The notes under the pieces were generated by a model. That model made no database searches and had not been told where the DNA came from. It saw only the letters and a program-made list of their open reading frames with translations. From Succinimonas sp045124755 (GTDB lineage: Bacteria > Pseudomonadota > Gammaproteobacteria > Enterobacterales > Succinivibrionaceae): a stretch of DNA of 64,000 nucleotides. The DNA is taken from assembly GCF_045124755.1 (NCBI RefSeq), contig NZ_JBGVMK010000025.1; one strand, 5' to 3'. Positions 1 through 7,753 of the stretch are shown in pieces (position 1 is the stretch's first letter; every line of letters begins with the position of its first letter). The translations under genes and the position numbers were made by a program.

Positions 1-166
1 GGGAACGCAGAAAATACCCGCGCACCCGGGAACAGGAGGTGTCCTGGCGGGCTTCCGGCTTCAGAGACGGAATATCGCTTTCAGAGGGGATCCGGGTCTG
101 AGCATAGCCGGTTCCCATCAGGGAGGCGCTCAGAATCACGGCCAGAGCAACTTTATTCAGCAACAT
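1..166 (-). CDS. prc: Tail-specific periplasmic protease Prc, N-terminal fragment
   Basis: This is the first 55 codons of a gene that runs off the left edge. The start at 166 is preceded by an AGAGGT ribosome-binding site. The N-terminus is a signal peptide (MLLNKVALAV, hydrophobic core, GYAQ cleavage region). The mature start reads IPSESDIPSLKPEA followed by a region ending SRVRGYFLRS, which lines up residue by residue with the start of E. coli Prc (DQIPVLKEET, then SRFTRS). Prc is a periplasmic serine/lysine protease that trims lipoprotein-processing and cell-wall enzymes. In E. coli prc lies directly downstream of proQ, and the same order is seen here. The PDZ and catalytic parts are outside the window, so the call rests on 55 residues plus synteny. 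Confidence 0.75.
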   Translation of the reverse strand, partial: MLLNKVALAVILSASLMGTGYAQTRIPSESDIPSLKPEARQDTSCSRVRGYFLRS

Positions 167-286
167 GCTAACCTCTATTGTGCAAACAGAGACATTAAGA
201 TAACGAAATGCGAAAACCCGGTACGTATGTATCTTCACATATCGAATTTTCGCACAATTGATAACTAAAGCAGCGGAAGCCGGAGC

Positions 287-1372
287 TTACTTCTGTCCAA
301 TCTGATCACTGGACACCTTCACTACCATGCCCATGGACAGCTCCACGGTAACCTTGTCCCGCACTACTTCTCTCACTGTGGCAGGCACGGAACCGCTTCC
401 CCAGAGCACCCGCACCTCAAGACCCGGAACGATCTCCTCCTGAGTCAGGGGAGCAAACTCCTCCCGGGGCCGGGATCCCAAAGGCTTTTCATCATCTGCC
501 GGCTTTGCGGGAGCCCCTTCCGGACGGAATGGTCTTCTGAGTGAGCGCTCGCCGCCGGAATTGCGGTCGTTTCGGTCACCTCTGGGGTTTCTGCCGTTTC
601 TGTCATTCCGCTCATTCCGGTCATTCCGGTCGCCGCGGCTGCGGAACCTTCTTTCGCCGCCGGTCTTGTCGCCGTCATTTCTTCTGCGGATGCGATTCTG
701 CTCGCCGTCGCCGCTCTGCTCCTCGGCGCCACCTGCGGCATTTTCAGCATTCTCGGCACTCTTTTTCCGGAAGAAGGGGCGGCGGTTCTTCTTTCTTTCC
801 GCCAGCACCGCCTCGTAGCGGGCCCGGGATTCCTGATATTCCTTCGCAGCATAATCCGCATGCTCCTGGGAAACCACATCAACCTCATTGCCGTCTATAT
901 CGATGCGGGGAGCTCCGGCCTTCACGCATTCCAGATAGCTCCAGCGGGTGGTGTAAACCCGGAGAGCGGCCCGGATCCTGCTTTTGGAAAACTCCGGATC
1001 AATGGCGGCAATTCTTTCCACCAGGTCATTGAAGATGCCGATTCTGAGAGGACGGGGAGAGGCATCCTCCCGGCCTTCCTTGATAAAGCTCGCCGGGAAA
1101 TGCTCGCACAGAAAATCAACATCGCTGCGCACCTTGGCAATCTTTTCAGCCTTTCTGACTCTGGCCTCGGCCTCTAACCGCCGGGCCTTTTCCTCCGGGG
1201 TTTCCGGAGCTTTGGCATTAGCTTCCTCCGAAATAGCGGCTTCTCCGGCAGCTTCCGGAGCTGCGGCCTCGGCAGCCTCGGACTCATTGTCAGCCGGGGC
1301 GGCGGAATTCTCTGTCTGAACCGGGGATACGGTGTTGTTGGTGTCCTTATCGGTTATCTCGGTATTTTCCAT
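287..1372 (-). CDS. proQ: ProQ/FinO-family RNA chaperone
   Basis: A protein of 361 residues that binds structured small RNAs and mRNA 3' ends. Residues about 85-185 form the FinO/ProQ fold: FLCEHFPASF, RPLRIGIFNDLV, and SKSRIRAALRVYT, with WSYLECVKAGAPRIDIDG closing it. The C-terminal 55 residues match the ProQ KOW-like domain (PGLEVRVLWGSG, ending KVSSDQIGQK). Two parts are unusual: an acidic, Ala/Glu-rich N-terminal extension of about 80 residues before the FinO core, and a long Arg/Asn/Gly-rich linker (repeated GDRNDRN-type units, about residues 225-290). E. coli ProQ has 232 residues. The linker resembles RGG-type RNA-binding tails. No strong Shine-Dalgarno sequence precedes the ATG. The gene is followed 120 bp later by prc in the same direction. 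Confidence 0.93.
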   Translation of the reverse strand: MENTEITDKDTNNTVSPVQTENSAAPADNESEAAEAAAPEAAGEAAISEEANAKAPETPEEKARRLEAEARVRKAEKIAKVRSDVDFLCEHFPASFIKEGREDASPRPLRIGIFNDLVERIAAIDPEFSKSRIRAALRVYTTRWSYLECVKAGAPRIDIDGNEVDVVSQEHADYAAKEYQESRARYEAVLAERKKNRRPFFRKKSAENAENAAGGAEEQSGDGEQNRIRRRNDGDKTGGERRFRSRGDRNDRNERNDRNGRNPRGDRNDRNSGGERSLRRPFRPEGAPAKPADDEKPLGSRPREEFAPLTQEEIVPGLEVRVLWGSGSVPATVREVVRDKVTVELSMGMVVKVSSDQIGQK

Positions 1373-1773
1373 AATCTGTAATCAACTGTCTAAAAACTGC
1401 CGGCGGCAGCTCTGCAATAATATCTTTCCGGAAGACCCGCGGGCTCCGGATACAGGAGCCGGACTCCTCAAAAACGCGAGCCCCTCCCGTTCAGCGTGAA
1501 ATAATACCATAAAATCCCTGATTGGGTTAACTGCCCCGGCATTTTTTAACAATTGTCACAGCCCCGCGCTTTACGGCATGGGCAGTATGGTAGAATTTTA
1601 CGCCGGAATCGCTGCCGGAAGGGATCCCGGAGTCCGGAAACCGCAGAACCCGCATTGCCGGGGAGCAATTCTTAAAGGAGCGGCAGCAAAAGCGCCGGCA
1701 AAGATGCGTGATCATAAATGAAAACGCGCCGCGAGATGCGCAAGAGAATCAATTAAAGACAGGAAAACAGAAA
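1373..1773. other. Gene-free gap between divergent genes
   Basis: This gap of about 400 bp separates proQ (minus) from the 1774 gene (plus) and should hold both promoters. On the plus strand TATGGTAGAAT (-10-like TAGAAT at 1591-1596) lies upstream of the 1774 gene, without a clear -35. No RNA gene is seen. Confidence 0.4.
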
Positions 1774-2469
1774 ATGACAGAACACAGCTGCAGGGACGGC
1801 AGCCACGGCAGCTTTAGGCCGGCCCGTAAAATCATCAGCATCAAAGCCCGTTTCCCGCTTATCGTCGATCAGCGCATGCGGGACAGCGTGACCTTTTCGG
1901 GCATCACCGAGCTGGGAACCCTGCTGGCCGCCAGCGAGCAGTACCTTTATCTGTTCTGCGAGGATCCGGCATTTACGGAAACCGTCAGAAAACACGCTCC
2001 GGAATACCCCGGACTCCGCATCCATCTTCTGGCTCCGGCAGAAGAGGCTTCCGGTGAGTCAGGGGGGGCTCCGGCCTATGCCCTCCGGCATTTTGCAGCG
2101 GGGGAGGAAAAACAGGATCCCGCGCTTTACACCCCCGGGAAGGATATTCTGGAAACCTGGCGGGATCCGCTGCTTCTGGATCGGTTCTGCGATCTTCTGG
2201 AGGAAAACACCCTGAAATTCATCCCTCTCCCCGTGGCCGGCATGCTGATTCTGAGATCCATCGCCACCGTGTTCCCCTATGACACCTATCTCGGCCGGCA
2301 TTATCTCTCCCAGTACATCGCCGCCCGGAACGCCCTCTCTCCCGATGATCGGGATCTCCTTATCGATATCAAGGAAAAGGGCCTCCCCCGCATCGACGAT
2401 GCCTACAGCGACAATGTGCTCCGCTTCCTGAAAATCGAGAGAAAGCTCTATACCCAGTATTCCCACTGA
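1774..2469 (+). CDS. Hypothetical protein, 231 aa
   Basis: I do not recognise this family. The ATG at 1774 is chosen because AGGAAAAC precedes it; an in-frame start at 1708 would add 22 residues with no ribosome site. The product looks cytoplasmic, with no signal peptide or membrane segment. Its N-terminus carries a beta-type stretch (KIISIKARFPLIVDQRMR), and its C-terminal half is helical and well ordered (LLLDRFCDLLEEN, KFIPLPVAGMLILRS, YDTYLGRHYLSQYI). It ends 295 bp before the yciN-like gene on the same strand. Codon use resembles its neighbours, so it is likely a real gene rather than an import. Confidence 0.6.
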   Translation: MTEHSCRDGSHGSFRPARKIISIKARFPLIVDQRMRDSVTFSGITELGTLLAASEQYLYLFCEDPAFTETVRKHAPEYPGLRIHLLAPAEEASGESGGAPAYALRHFAAGEEKQDPALYTPGKDILETWRDPLLLDRFCDLLEENTLKFIPLPVAGMLILRSIATVFPYDTYLGRHYLSQYIAARNALSPDDRDLLIDIKEKGLPRIDDAYSDNVLRFLKIERKLYTQYSH

Positions 2470-2764
2470 GGCCGTCAATACTTTCCCTCTCTGCCTTCTC
2501 TCTCTTTCTTCCTCCTTCAGATCCTCCCGCAAGCCGGCTCTGCCGCCGGCTTGCGGCCTCCGGAATTCCGGTTTTCCCGGAGAGCCCCGGGATGCCGCCT
2601 CCCGCAAATGTGATAGAATCATAGCGGCAGGACTCCGGATGACTCCGGATAAAGCCTTCCTTTGCAGATTGCCATTGCAGATAATAGAATCGCCCCCGCA
2701 TGACGGAGATACTGTGATTTCCCGGGACAGGCGGGGCCGGAATCGGATCAGGAGAGAACAGATT

Positions 2765-3109
2765 ATGGGGATTATGGACGACGATGATACCGGCAGGGAT
2801 AACGCCGGGGGCATTTTCGGGGACGCGGGATCTTCCGGCATCTTCGGGGCAGCGGAGGCTCCCCGCAAAACCGTCTCCCGGGAGGAAATCATTCGCATGG
2901 CCAATGAAATGATAAGGAAGGACTGGGAATACATGGACGGCATGGAGGTTACCTCCGCCATGCAGCGGGACGCCGCCATTGTGCTCCGGGGGGAATTCTT
3001 TCTGGACGATGAGGGCCTCCCCACCCCGAAAACCAATGCGGTATTCAACATGTTTCACCGGGTTTCCGTGGAGCTGTCCCGGAAATACCGCATTGATGAA
3101 AACACCTGA
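2765..3109 (+). CDS. yciN: YciN-family (DUF2498) small protein
   Basis: A 114-residue protein whose C-terminal 70 residues match E. coli YciN throughout: EEIIRMANEMIRKD, then MEVTSAMQRD, the family signature GEFFLDDEGLPTPKTNAVFN, and SRKYRID near the end. The first 40 residues (an acidic MGIMDDDD start and a Gly-rich FG repeat) are absent from E. coli YciN (83 aa). The start at 2765 follows AGGAGAG with 8 nt spacing. A -10-like TAGAAT lies at 2614-2619. YciN has no established function. The gene ends 20 bp before the GH84 gene and may be co-transcribed with it. Confidence 0.8.
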   Translation: MGIMDDDDTGRDNAGGIFGDAGSSGIFGAAEAPRKTVSREEIIRMANEMIRKDWEYMDGMEVTSAMQRDAAIVLRGEFFLDDEGLPTPKTNAVFNMFHRVSVELSRKYRIDENT

Positions 3110-3129
3110 CTCAAGGAAAGGAGAGTCCC

Positions 3130-4269
3130 ATGAACACCCCTGACACCCCGGATCAGAGCTTCCCTCTGGGAGTCATTGAAGGCATGTACGGCGCCTTTTG
3201 GACTCCGGAGGATCGCCTGAGCTTCATTCCCTGGCTGAAAAGCCGCGGCTATGACTTTTATATCTATGCTCCCAAGGGAGATGCCTGTCTCCGCCGCCTC
3301 TGGTTCCGGGAATTCTCCGGAGAGTATCTGGAGGGACTGGCGGTTCTGGCGGACGCCGCCCGGAAGCAGGGACTTTCCTTCGGCGTCGGCTTCACCCCTC
3401 TTAATGCCGTTTCTCTGGGGGCGGATGCTCCCAGAGGGGATTTTCCGGAGGGAGAAGCGGCCATGCTTCATCGAGTGGCGGCCCGGGTAAAGGATCTCAC
3501 AGACCGGGTAAAGCCGGATATCCTGGCCGTGCTTTTTGATGACCTTAAGATTGACTCCCATGCGGCCGGAAAAACCCAGAACCGCATCCTTAAGTGCATT
3601 CTGGACGAACTTCCCGAAAGCACGCGCCTTATCACCTGCCCCAGCTTCTACAGTCTGGATCCCATTCTGGAAAAGATCTTCGGAGAAATGCCTCCGGGGT
3701 ACTTCGAGGACTTTGCCCGGGATCTCCCCGAAAGAGCGGATATCTTCTGGACCGGGGATCGGGTCATGAGCTCCGGATATCCCCTGTCCTCACTCGAAAA
3801 GGCCCGGGAGATTATCGGGAGAAAGCCCTTTATCTGGGATAATTACCCGGTAAACGACGGCCGGAAATCCTCGGGACATCTCTATCTGGCCCCGCCGGAC
3901 AGCCGGGAATTCCTGCCGGAGGGCGCCCGGGGCATTGCGGTAAATCCCATGAAGGAGCATTGGCTCTCCCGGATCCCCCTCTCTCTGATTCCGGAGATCC
4001 TGCGGGCCCGGACTCCCGTAACGGCAGAAGACAAAACCCGGCTCCTTAAACAAGCCCTCCTCCGGGAAACCTCTCCGGAATTTACCGACTTCATGCTCCG
4101 GGAATGCCCGGACTTCAGCATCCGGGATCGGGAGGAGTTTACTCCGGACGAGCTGGAAAACCTCGCCCGAAAAACCCCGGAGCTTTCCGGTTCTCCGGGG
4201 ATTGCCCGGGATCTCCGGGACTTTTTCCGGGGCCGCTACATCTTTGACGAGACCTGTCTCACCGGCTGA
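3130..4269 (+). CDS. GH84-family beta-N-acetylglucosaminidase (O-GlcNAcase-like)
   Basis: A protein of 379 residues with the hallmarks of the GH84 TIM-barrel: the opening IEGMYGAFWT (GH84 proteins start with a G-x-IEGFYG..W motif), YDFYIYAPKGD, and LFDDL at 135-139, whose Asp137-Asp138 correspond to the catalytic Asp pair of substrate-assisted GH84 enzymes. IWDNYPVND further on matches the sugar-binding Asn/Asp region. The enzyme should release beta-linked GlcNAc from glycans or O-GlcNAc-type substrates. No signal peptide is visible, so it appears cytoplasmic, unlike secreted gut GH84 enzymes; salvage of imported mucin or chitin fragments is a possible role (inference). The C-terminal 80 residues are a short helical tail. 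AAGGAGAG precedes the ATG. It sits just after the yciN-like gene. Confidence 0.85.
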   Translation: MNTPDTPDQSFPLGVIEGMYGAFWTPEDRLSFIPWLKSRGYDFYIYAPKGDACLRRLWFREFSGEYLEGLAVLADAARKQGLSFGVGFTPLNAVSLGADAPRGDFPEGEAAMLHRVAARVKDLTDRVKPDILAVLFDDLKIDSHAAGKTQNRILKCILDELPESTRLITCPSFYSLDPILEKIFGEMPPGYFEDFARDLPERADIFWTGDRVMSSGYPLSSLEKAREIIGRKPFIWDNYPVNDGRKSSGHLYLAPPDSREFLPEGARGIAVNPMKEHWLSRIPLSLIPEILRARTPVTAEDKTRLLKQALLRETSPEFTDFMLRECPDFSIRDREEFTPDELENLARKTPELSGSPGIARDLRDFFRGRYIFDETCLTG

Positions 4270-4520
4270 GCCGAAAACGGGAGACCGGTTTTCCGGAAGC
4301 GCCGGAGGCCGTAAAGGAATCCCGGGCGGTTCTGACTCCCTTGAGTCCCCCGCCCGGATCACTATCTTTGTGAAAAACATCAGAATTTTGTCAGGCGAGT
4401 CCCCCGGAGACCGGCTGAAAAAATCTATAATGCCCGGAGACGGCAATGCTGCGAAAGCGGCGGCCCCGCTCTTGCGCAGCAGCGTCCGGAACGGCAAGGT
4501 TCCGGACAGGAGACTCAAGA

Positions 4521-5195
4521 ATGACCCTGACCTATATTCTCTGTATTTCAGTTCCGCTGACCCTGACTTTGATTGTATGCCTTACCTGTTATCTCAAGCA
4601 TGTCAAAAGCAAGTCTCAGGGACTGGAAGCAGCATGCATGAGTCTCCTGTCCCAGATCTTTGCGCTCTTCAAAAGAAAATACGCCATGATCCCCCGGCTC
4701 AACGAAAAGATCCGGGAATACGCTGCCGGAGAAAACGACCTTTTGAAGGAAATCGACAAGGAAGCCACCTTAGCGGGAGTAGCGGCGGAAAACCTGAAAA
4801 GAAACTGCCGCGCCCCCGGAGCCTTCAGCGAGCTCCGGAACCGGGAAAACACCATCTTTCTCCGCATGACCGCCCTCCGGGATCGTCTCAGACGTTATCC
4901 CGCCCTCCTGAGCACCGCCTCCTACCGGGAAATATCAGAGGAGCTCAAGGCTCAGGACAGCAAAATCGACTTCAATATCCGGCAGTACAATGACGCCGCC
5001 CGGGAATTCAACGGCTACTGTCACCGCGGGCTCATCCGGCGTCTGATCCTAAAGCTTCTGGGAGTAAGCCCCGAGGCTCCCCTCATCGAGGATCTCCTCC
5101 CCGCGCTCCCGGAGGAAGATAACAAGGAATCTCAGGCTGCTCCTGATGCCACAGCTAACGAAGTCAAGTCTGCCGCCCCCGCTTCGAAAAACTGA
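4521..5195 (+). CDS. lemA: LemA family membrane-anchored protein
   Basis: A protein of 224 residues. One N-terminal membrane segment (YILCISVPLTLTLIVCLTCYL) is followed by long helices typical of LemA: YAMIPRLNEKIREYAAGE, then LSTASYREISEELKAQD and KIDFNIRQYNDAAREFN, the last being the LemA signature (R.YN..V..YN). LemA proteins are small envelope proteins, N-terminus out, of uncertain function. The C-terminus is a disordered Glu/Ala-rich tail. ATG 4521 is chosen because AGGAG lies 9 bp upstream; a TATAAT -10 sequence is seen near 4425. In many genomes lemA is paired with htpX or TPM-domain genes, but here it stands alone. Confidence 0.8.
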   Translation: MTLTYILCISVPLTLTLIVCLTCYLKHVKSKSQGLEAACMSLLSQIFALFKRKYAMIPRLNEKIREYAAGENDLLKEIDKEATLAGVAAENLKRNCRAPGAFSELRNRENTIFLRMTALRDRLRRYPALLSTASYREISEELKAQDSKIDFNIRQYNDAAREFNGYCHRGLIRRLILKLLGVSPEAPLIEDLLPALPEEDNKESQAAPDATANEVKSAAPASKN

Positions 5196-5377
5196 ACCTC
5201 TGTCCCGGGGATAATTCCGCATTCCGGAAAATCACCTGTTCCGGTTCTCCGTCTCCCTTGGCCCGCCTGAGCTTTATCAGGTATTCGCTCATTCTCATTA
5301 GCGCCGCATTCCCAAATTCCCGCTTTCCTTCTCGGTTTGCTGCTGTTATCAGCATGCGCCGCCACGGCAAATTCAAG

Positions 5378-5908
5378 GATCATTTTCGTCTGCCCCGTCC
5401 GCGCTTCTGCCTTATTTACACAGGAGGCGAAGTCCCGACAAAGAAGCTAAGGTTTTCGGAGACGTACGAGACGGAGGAGACTGACTGCGATGATCTTGAT
5501 TTTGGGATCAAGGTCATGAGCTCAGAAGGTTATGATACCGTGACGGGGCAATACATCGGCGTTTGCAAGCTTGCCGCAGATCTCAGACAAGATCGCAAGG
5601 ATCGGGTAGAATTTGTCAGACTGCTCCGGGAAGAGTGCGAGAAGAAAGGATACGGACTTTTTGTGAAGTTTATTGATGACCATAAAGCAGAAATGGAGTG
5701 TGAAATGGAACAGGTATTTAAGTCTGAGCAAGAATTCAGCGATTATATGGATGAGAAAGAGAATAAATTGACTGAAACAATCAGAAATCAGACGATAATC
5801 GAGCTTTATGATAAGAAGCAAATCAGTTTAGAGAATGCTGCAAGCAATCTCAGCATGACTGTTCCGGAATTTGAAGAACTGCTGAAAAAGCAGAAAACGT
5901 CAGCCTGA
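5378..5908 (+). pseudogene. 3' remnant of an Rpn-family recombination-promoting nuclease
   Basis: Only the C-terminal half of a PD-(D/E)XK Rpn/YhgA-type protein remains. It begins at RLPRPRFCLIYTGGE, matching the conserved P.P.FyVlYtG strand, and ends with the helical tail QISLENAASNLSMTVPEFEE seen in this family. The nuclease core that should precede it is missing: the upstream DNA reads in frame back to 5258 but resembles unrelated intergenic sequence. The segment is more AT-rich than neighbouring lemA, in keeping with a decayed mobile gene. A second, fuller family member lies at 56617-57689. Confidence 0.6.
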
Positions 5909-6619
5909 GCGCTGTTTTCTTGGGTTTTCGGTAACCGGCATCAGTAATATCAGTCCTTAAGTTCGGGGGATCTAATCCCCCGATTTACCGGTGCTTCCAT
6001 CCCTTAAATCTGGATGCTGCTTATTGCTCTAAATCTGCGCTAAGTGTCCAGGTATCACCGAAGTCCTGAATCCCCTCCTCTCCGCAAGGGCAAAAACAGT
6101 TTCTCTGAGGCATTTTTATGACCTGTTCAGGACAGCCTGTTCCTTTCTCCGGGGAATGTCCTCTGGCCAATCTCCGCATACCGAAGGTTTCAGAAAGAGT
6201 GTTTCCTCTGCTTAAGTTCCGGAAGTTTCCCTCCCTGACTCTGGGCCTTGGGACGGCCGGGATCTCCTCTCCGCCAGGATGCGGCATACAGCAGTTCTCA
6301 GACATCACCGGCCCTTGTGCCATCAATACCGGGAGGAACAAAGGTTAAGGCTCCGCGGAATCATAATTAAAGCGGGAAGACGCCTTTGGCGCTTCCTGTT
6401 CAGTGATTAAAGGGGCGCTGCCCCTTTACCCCGGAAACAGCCTCGTGTTACCTGAAAATGAACGCATGACCGCCGCCAGAGGCCGGAATATGGGCGCATA
6501 CATACAGGCACGAGCCGGATCCTGATGCATCTCTGATCAGATATGAGGCGCCGAGATCAGCGAGGGCGGCATTCACCTGAGCTTGCACGGCGCCGGAACT
6601 CATCTCCCCGGAAGATAGC

Positions 6620-6647
6620 AAAAAGGCCCGGACTGACAGCCCGGGCC
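6620..6647 (-). terminator. Rho-independent terminator (second of two)
   Basis: On the minus strand, stem GGCCCGG / CCGGGCC with a 9-nt loop is followed by a TTTTT tract. It lies 260 bp beyond the first terminator of the PP2C operon, so it may be a backup or end an undetected small transcript. Confidence 0.65.
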
Positions 6648-6910
6648 GCGCCTGAGTTTGGGGTTATGCCGGGGCAGGGACGCTTTCCCGCCCGCTCAAT
6701 CCCGGGATGTCAAAAAAGCCCCCTGAACAGGAGCGAGAAATGATTCCGCAAAGGTCAGACTGACTGACCTCCCTGCTTTCAAAAAGGCACTTGAAAGGGA
6801 GCCTCCTCAGGCCAGACGCAGCCCCAAAAAACGTCCTTCCGGCTTCTTCTGCGGGTATATCAGGCCGTTTCTCCGACAGGCTTCTTCGGTTCCTTCCGGA
6901 GCTTTGCAAA

Positions 6911-6939
6911 GAAAAACCCGGCATCCTGTCAGCCGGGTT
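6911..6939 (-). terminator. Rho-independent terminator of the PP2C operon
   Basis: On the minus strand, stem AACCCGGC / GCCGGGTT with a 9-nt loop runs into TTTTTC. It begins about 24 bp after the PP2C stop codon and closes the five-gene operon. Confidence 0.75.
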
Positions 6940-6962
6940 CTTTCAGATTTTCCAAATGGAGA

Positions 6963-7751
6963 TCAGACCCTGATAATCATAATGGTGGTGTCATCCAGGG
7001 ATCCGTTTTTCCGGGCCTCGGCAATTATCGCATCCGTCTTTTCCAGATCCGAGATATCATCCCGGCCCATGATATCCTCCATAAAGTCGGCGCTGGTGTA
7101 TTCATGAACGCCGTCCGAAGAGAGCAGATATACTCCGGCCAGATCTCCGGCTTCCCGAAAACGCTTCGCATTAATCCTGGTAAGATACCGGGGAGAACCG
7201 GCGCCGAGACAGCTCTGGATCTCGCAGCGGTTGCAATGCTCCGCAGCCTCGAAGGCTCCGGAATCAATGAGCCACTGATAGGTGGTGTGATCCGAGGTGA
7301 TCTGCTTTATAAAGATGCCGCTCATCACCTGAAGCCGGGTGTTTCCGGTATGGAGATACCAGGCCCCGCCCTCGTTCATGAAAAGCGCGGTAAAGGTGGT
7401 GGCCATGATCTCCTTGCCCGGGGTTTTCTGGGCCTGGGAAACAAGATCCCCGTTCAGAGTCCGGATGAGATCCTGAAGAGTCTTCTCCGCTTCCTTGTCT
7501 TCAGAAGAAAGCTTAAGCTCCTTAGCCTTCTCCATGAGATCCCTGAGGACAAAGCCGGACGCCTCATGGCCGCCGGGATTGCCGCCCACCCCGTCCGCCA
7601 CGGCAAAAACGCCGGGGATTTCAGCCGTGAGTTCCCCCCGGAAGACGTTCAAAACCTGAGAACCGGCAGGATTTCCGGGCTGACATACCAAAGCATGATC
7701 CTCGCATTCCGCATGCTCCGGCCCCCGCACGATCTGACATGCAATCTTCAT
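6963..7751 (-). CDS. PP2C-family Ser/Thr protein phosphatase
   Basis: A protein of 262 residues that fits a compact bacterial PP2C (SpoIIE/Stp type). The metal-binding motifs are present: ECEDHA near 15-20, VADGVGGNPGG at 51-61 (Asp53), LLSSDGVHE around Asp213, and SLDDTT at 251-256. It should remove phosphate from Ser/Thr in a Mn/Mg-dependent reaction in the cytoplasm. It is the last gene of a tight minus-strand operon, starting 2 bp after the Clp-type ATPase stop, with a GGGGGAGG ribosome site inside the end of that gene. The upstream FHA protein, a phospho-Thr reader, makes a phospho-signalling role likely. The nearest kinase in the window is at 52.3-54.6 kb, not in this operon. Confidence 0.88.
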   Translation of the reverse strand: MKIACQIVRGPEHAECEDHALVCQPGNPAGSQVLNVFRGELTAEIPGVFAVADGVGGNPGGHEASGFVLRDLMEKAKELKLSSEDKEAEKTLQDLIRTLNGDLVSQAQKTPGKEIMATTFTALFMNEGGAWYLHTGNTRLQVMSGIFIKQITSDHTTYQWLIDSGAFEAAEHCNRCEIQSCLGAGSPRYLTRINAKRFREAGDLAGVYLLSSDGVHEYTSADFMEDIMGRDDISDLEKTDAIIAEARKNGSLDDTTIMIIRV

Positions 7752-7753
7752 TT

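Larger units (their letters stand above)
5909..6962. other. About 1 kb without a supported gene
   Basis: No convincing coding region is seen. The stretch holds a strong palindrome at 6409-6427 (AAAGGGGC / GCCCCTTT) next to a second hairpin at about 6378-6402 (GGAAG.CGCC / GGCG.CTTCC), a REP-like pair without T tracts. Two minus-strand terminators follow at 6620-6647 and 6911-6939. A minus-strand frame at 6021-6341 contains a CxC motif and the ending FGDTWTLSADLEQ but has no ribosome site, so I do not call it. Confidence 0.4.

Noticed and set aside
6021..6341. Minus-strand frame of 106 codons with a CxC motif
   Set aside because: No ribosome site, no recognisable fold, and surrounded by non-coding hairpins.
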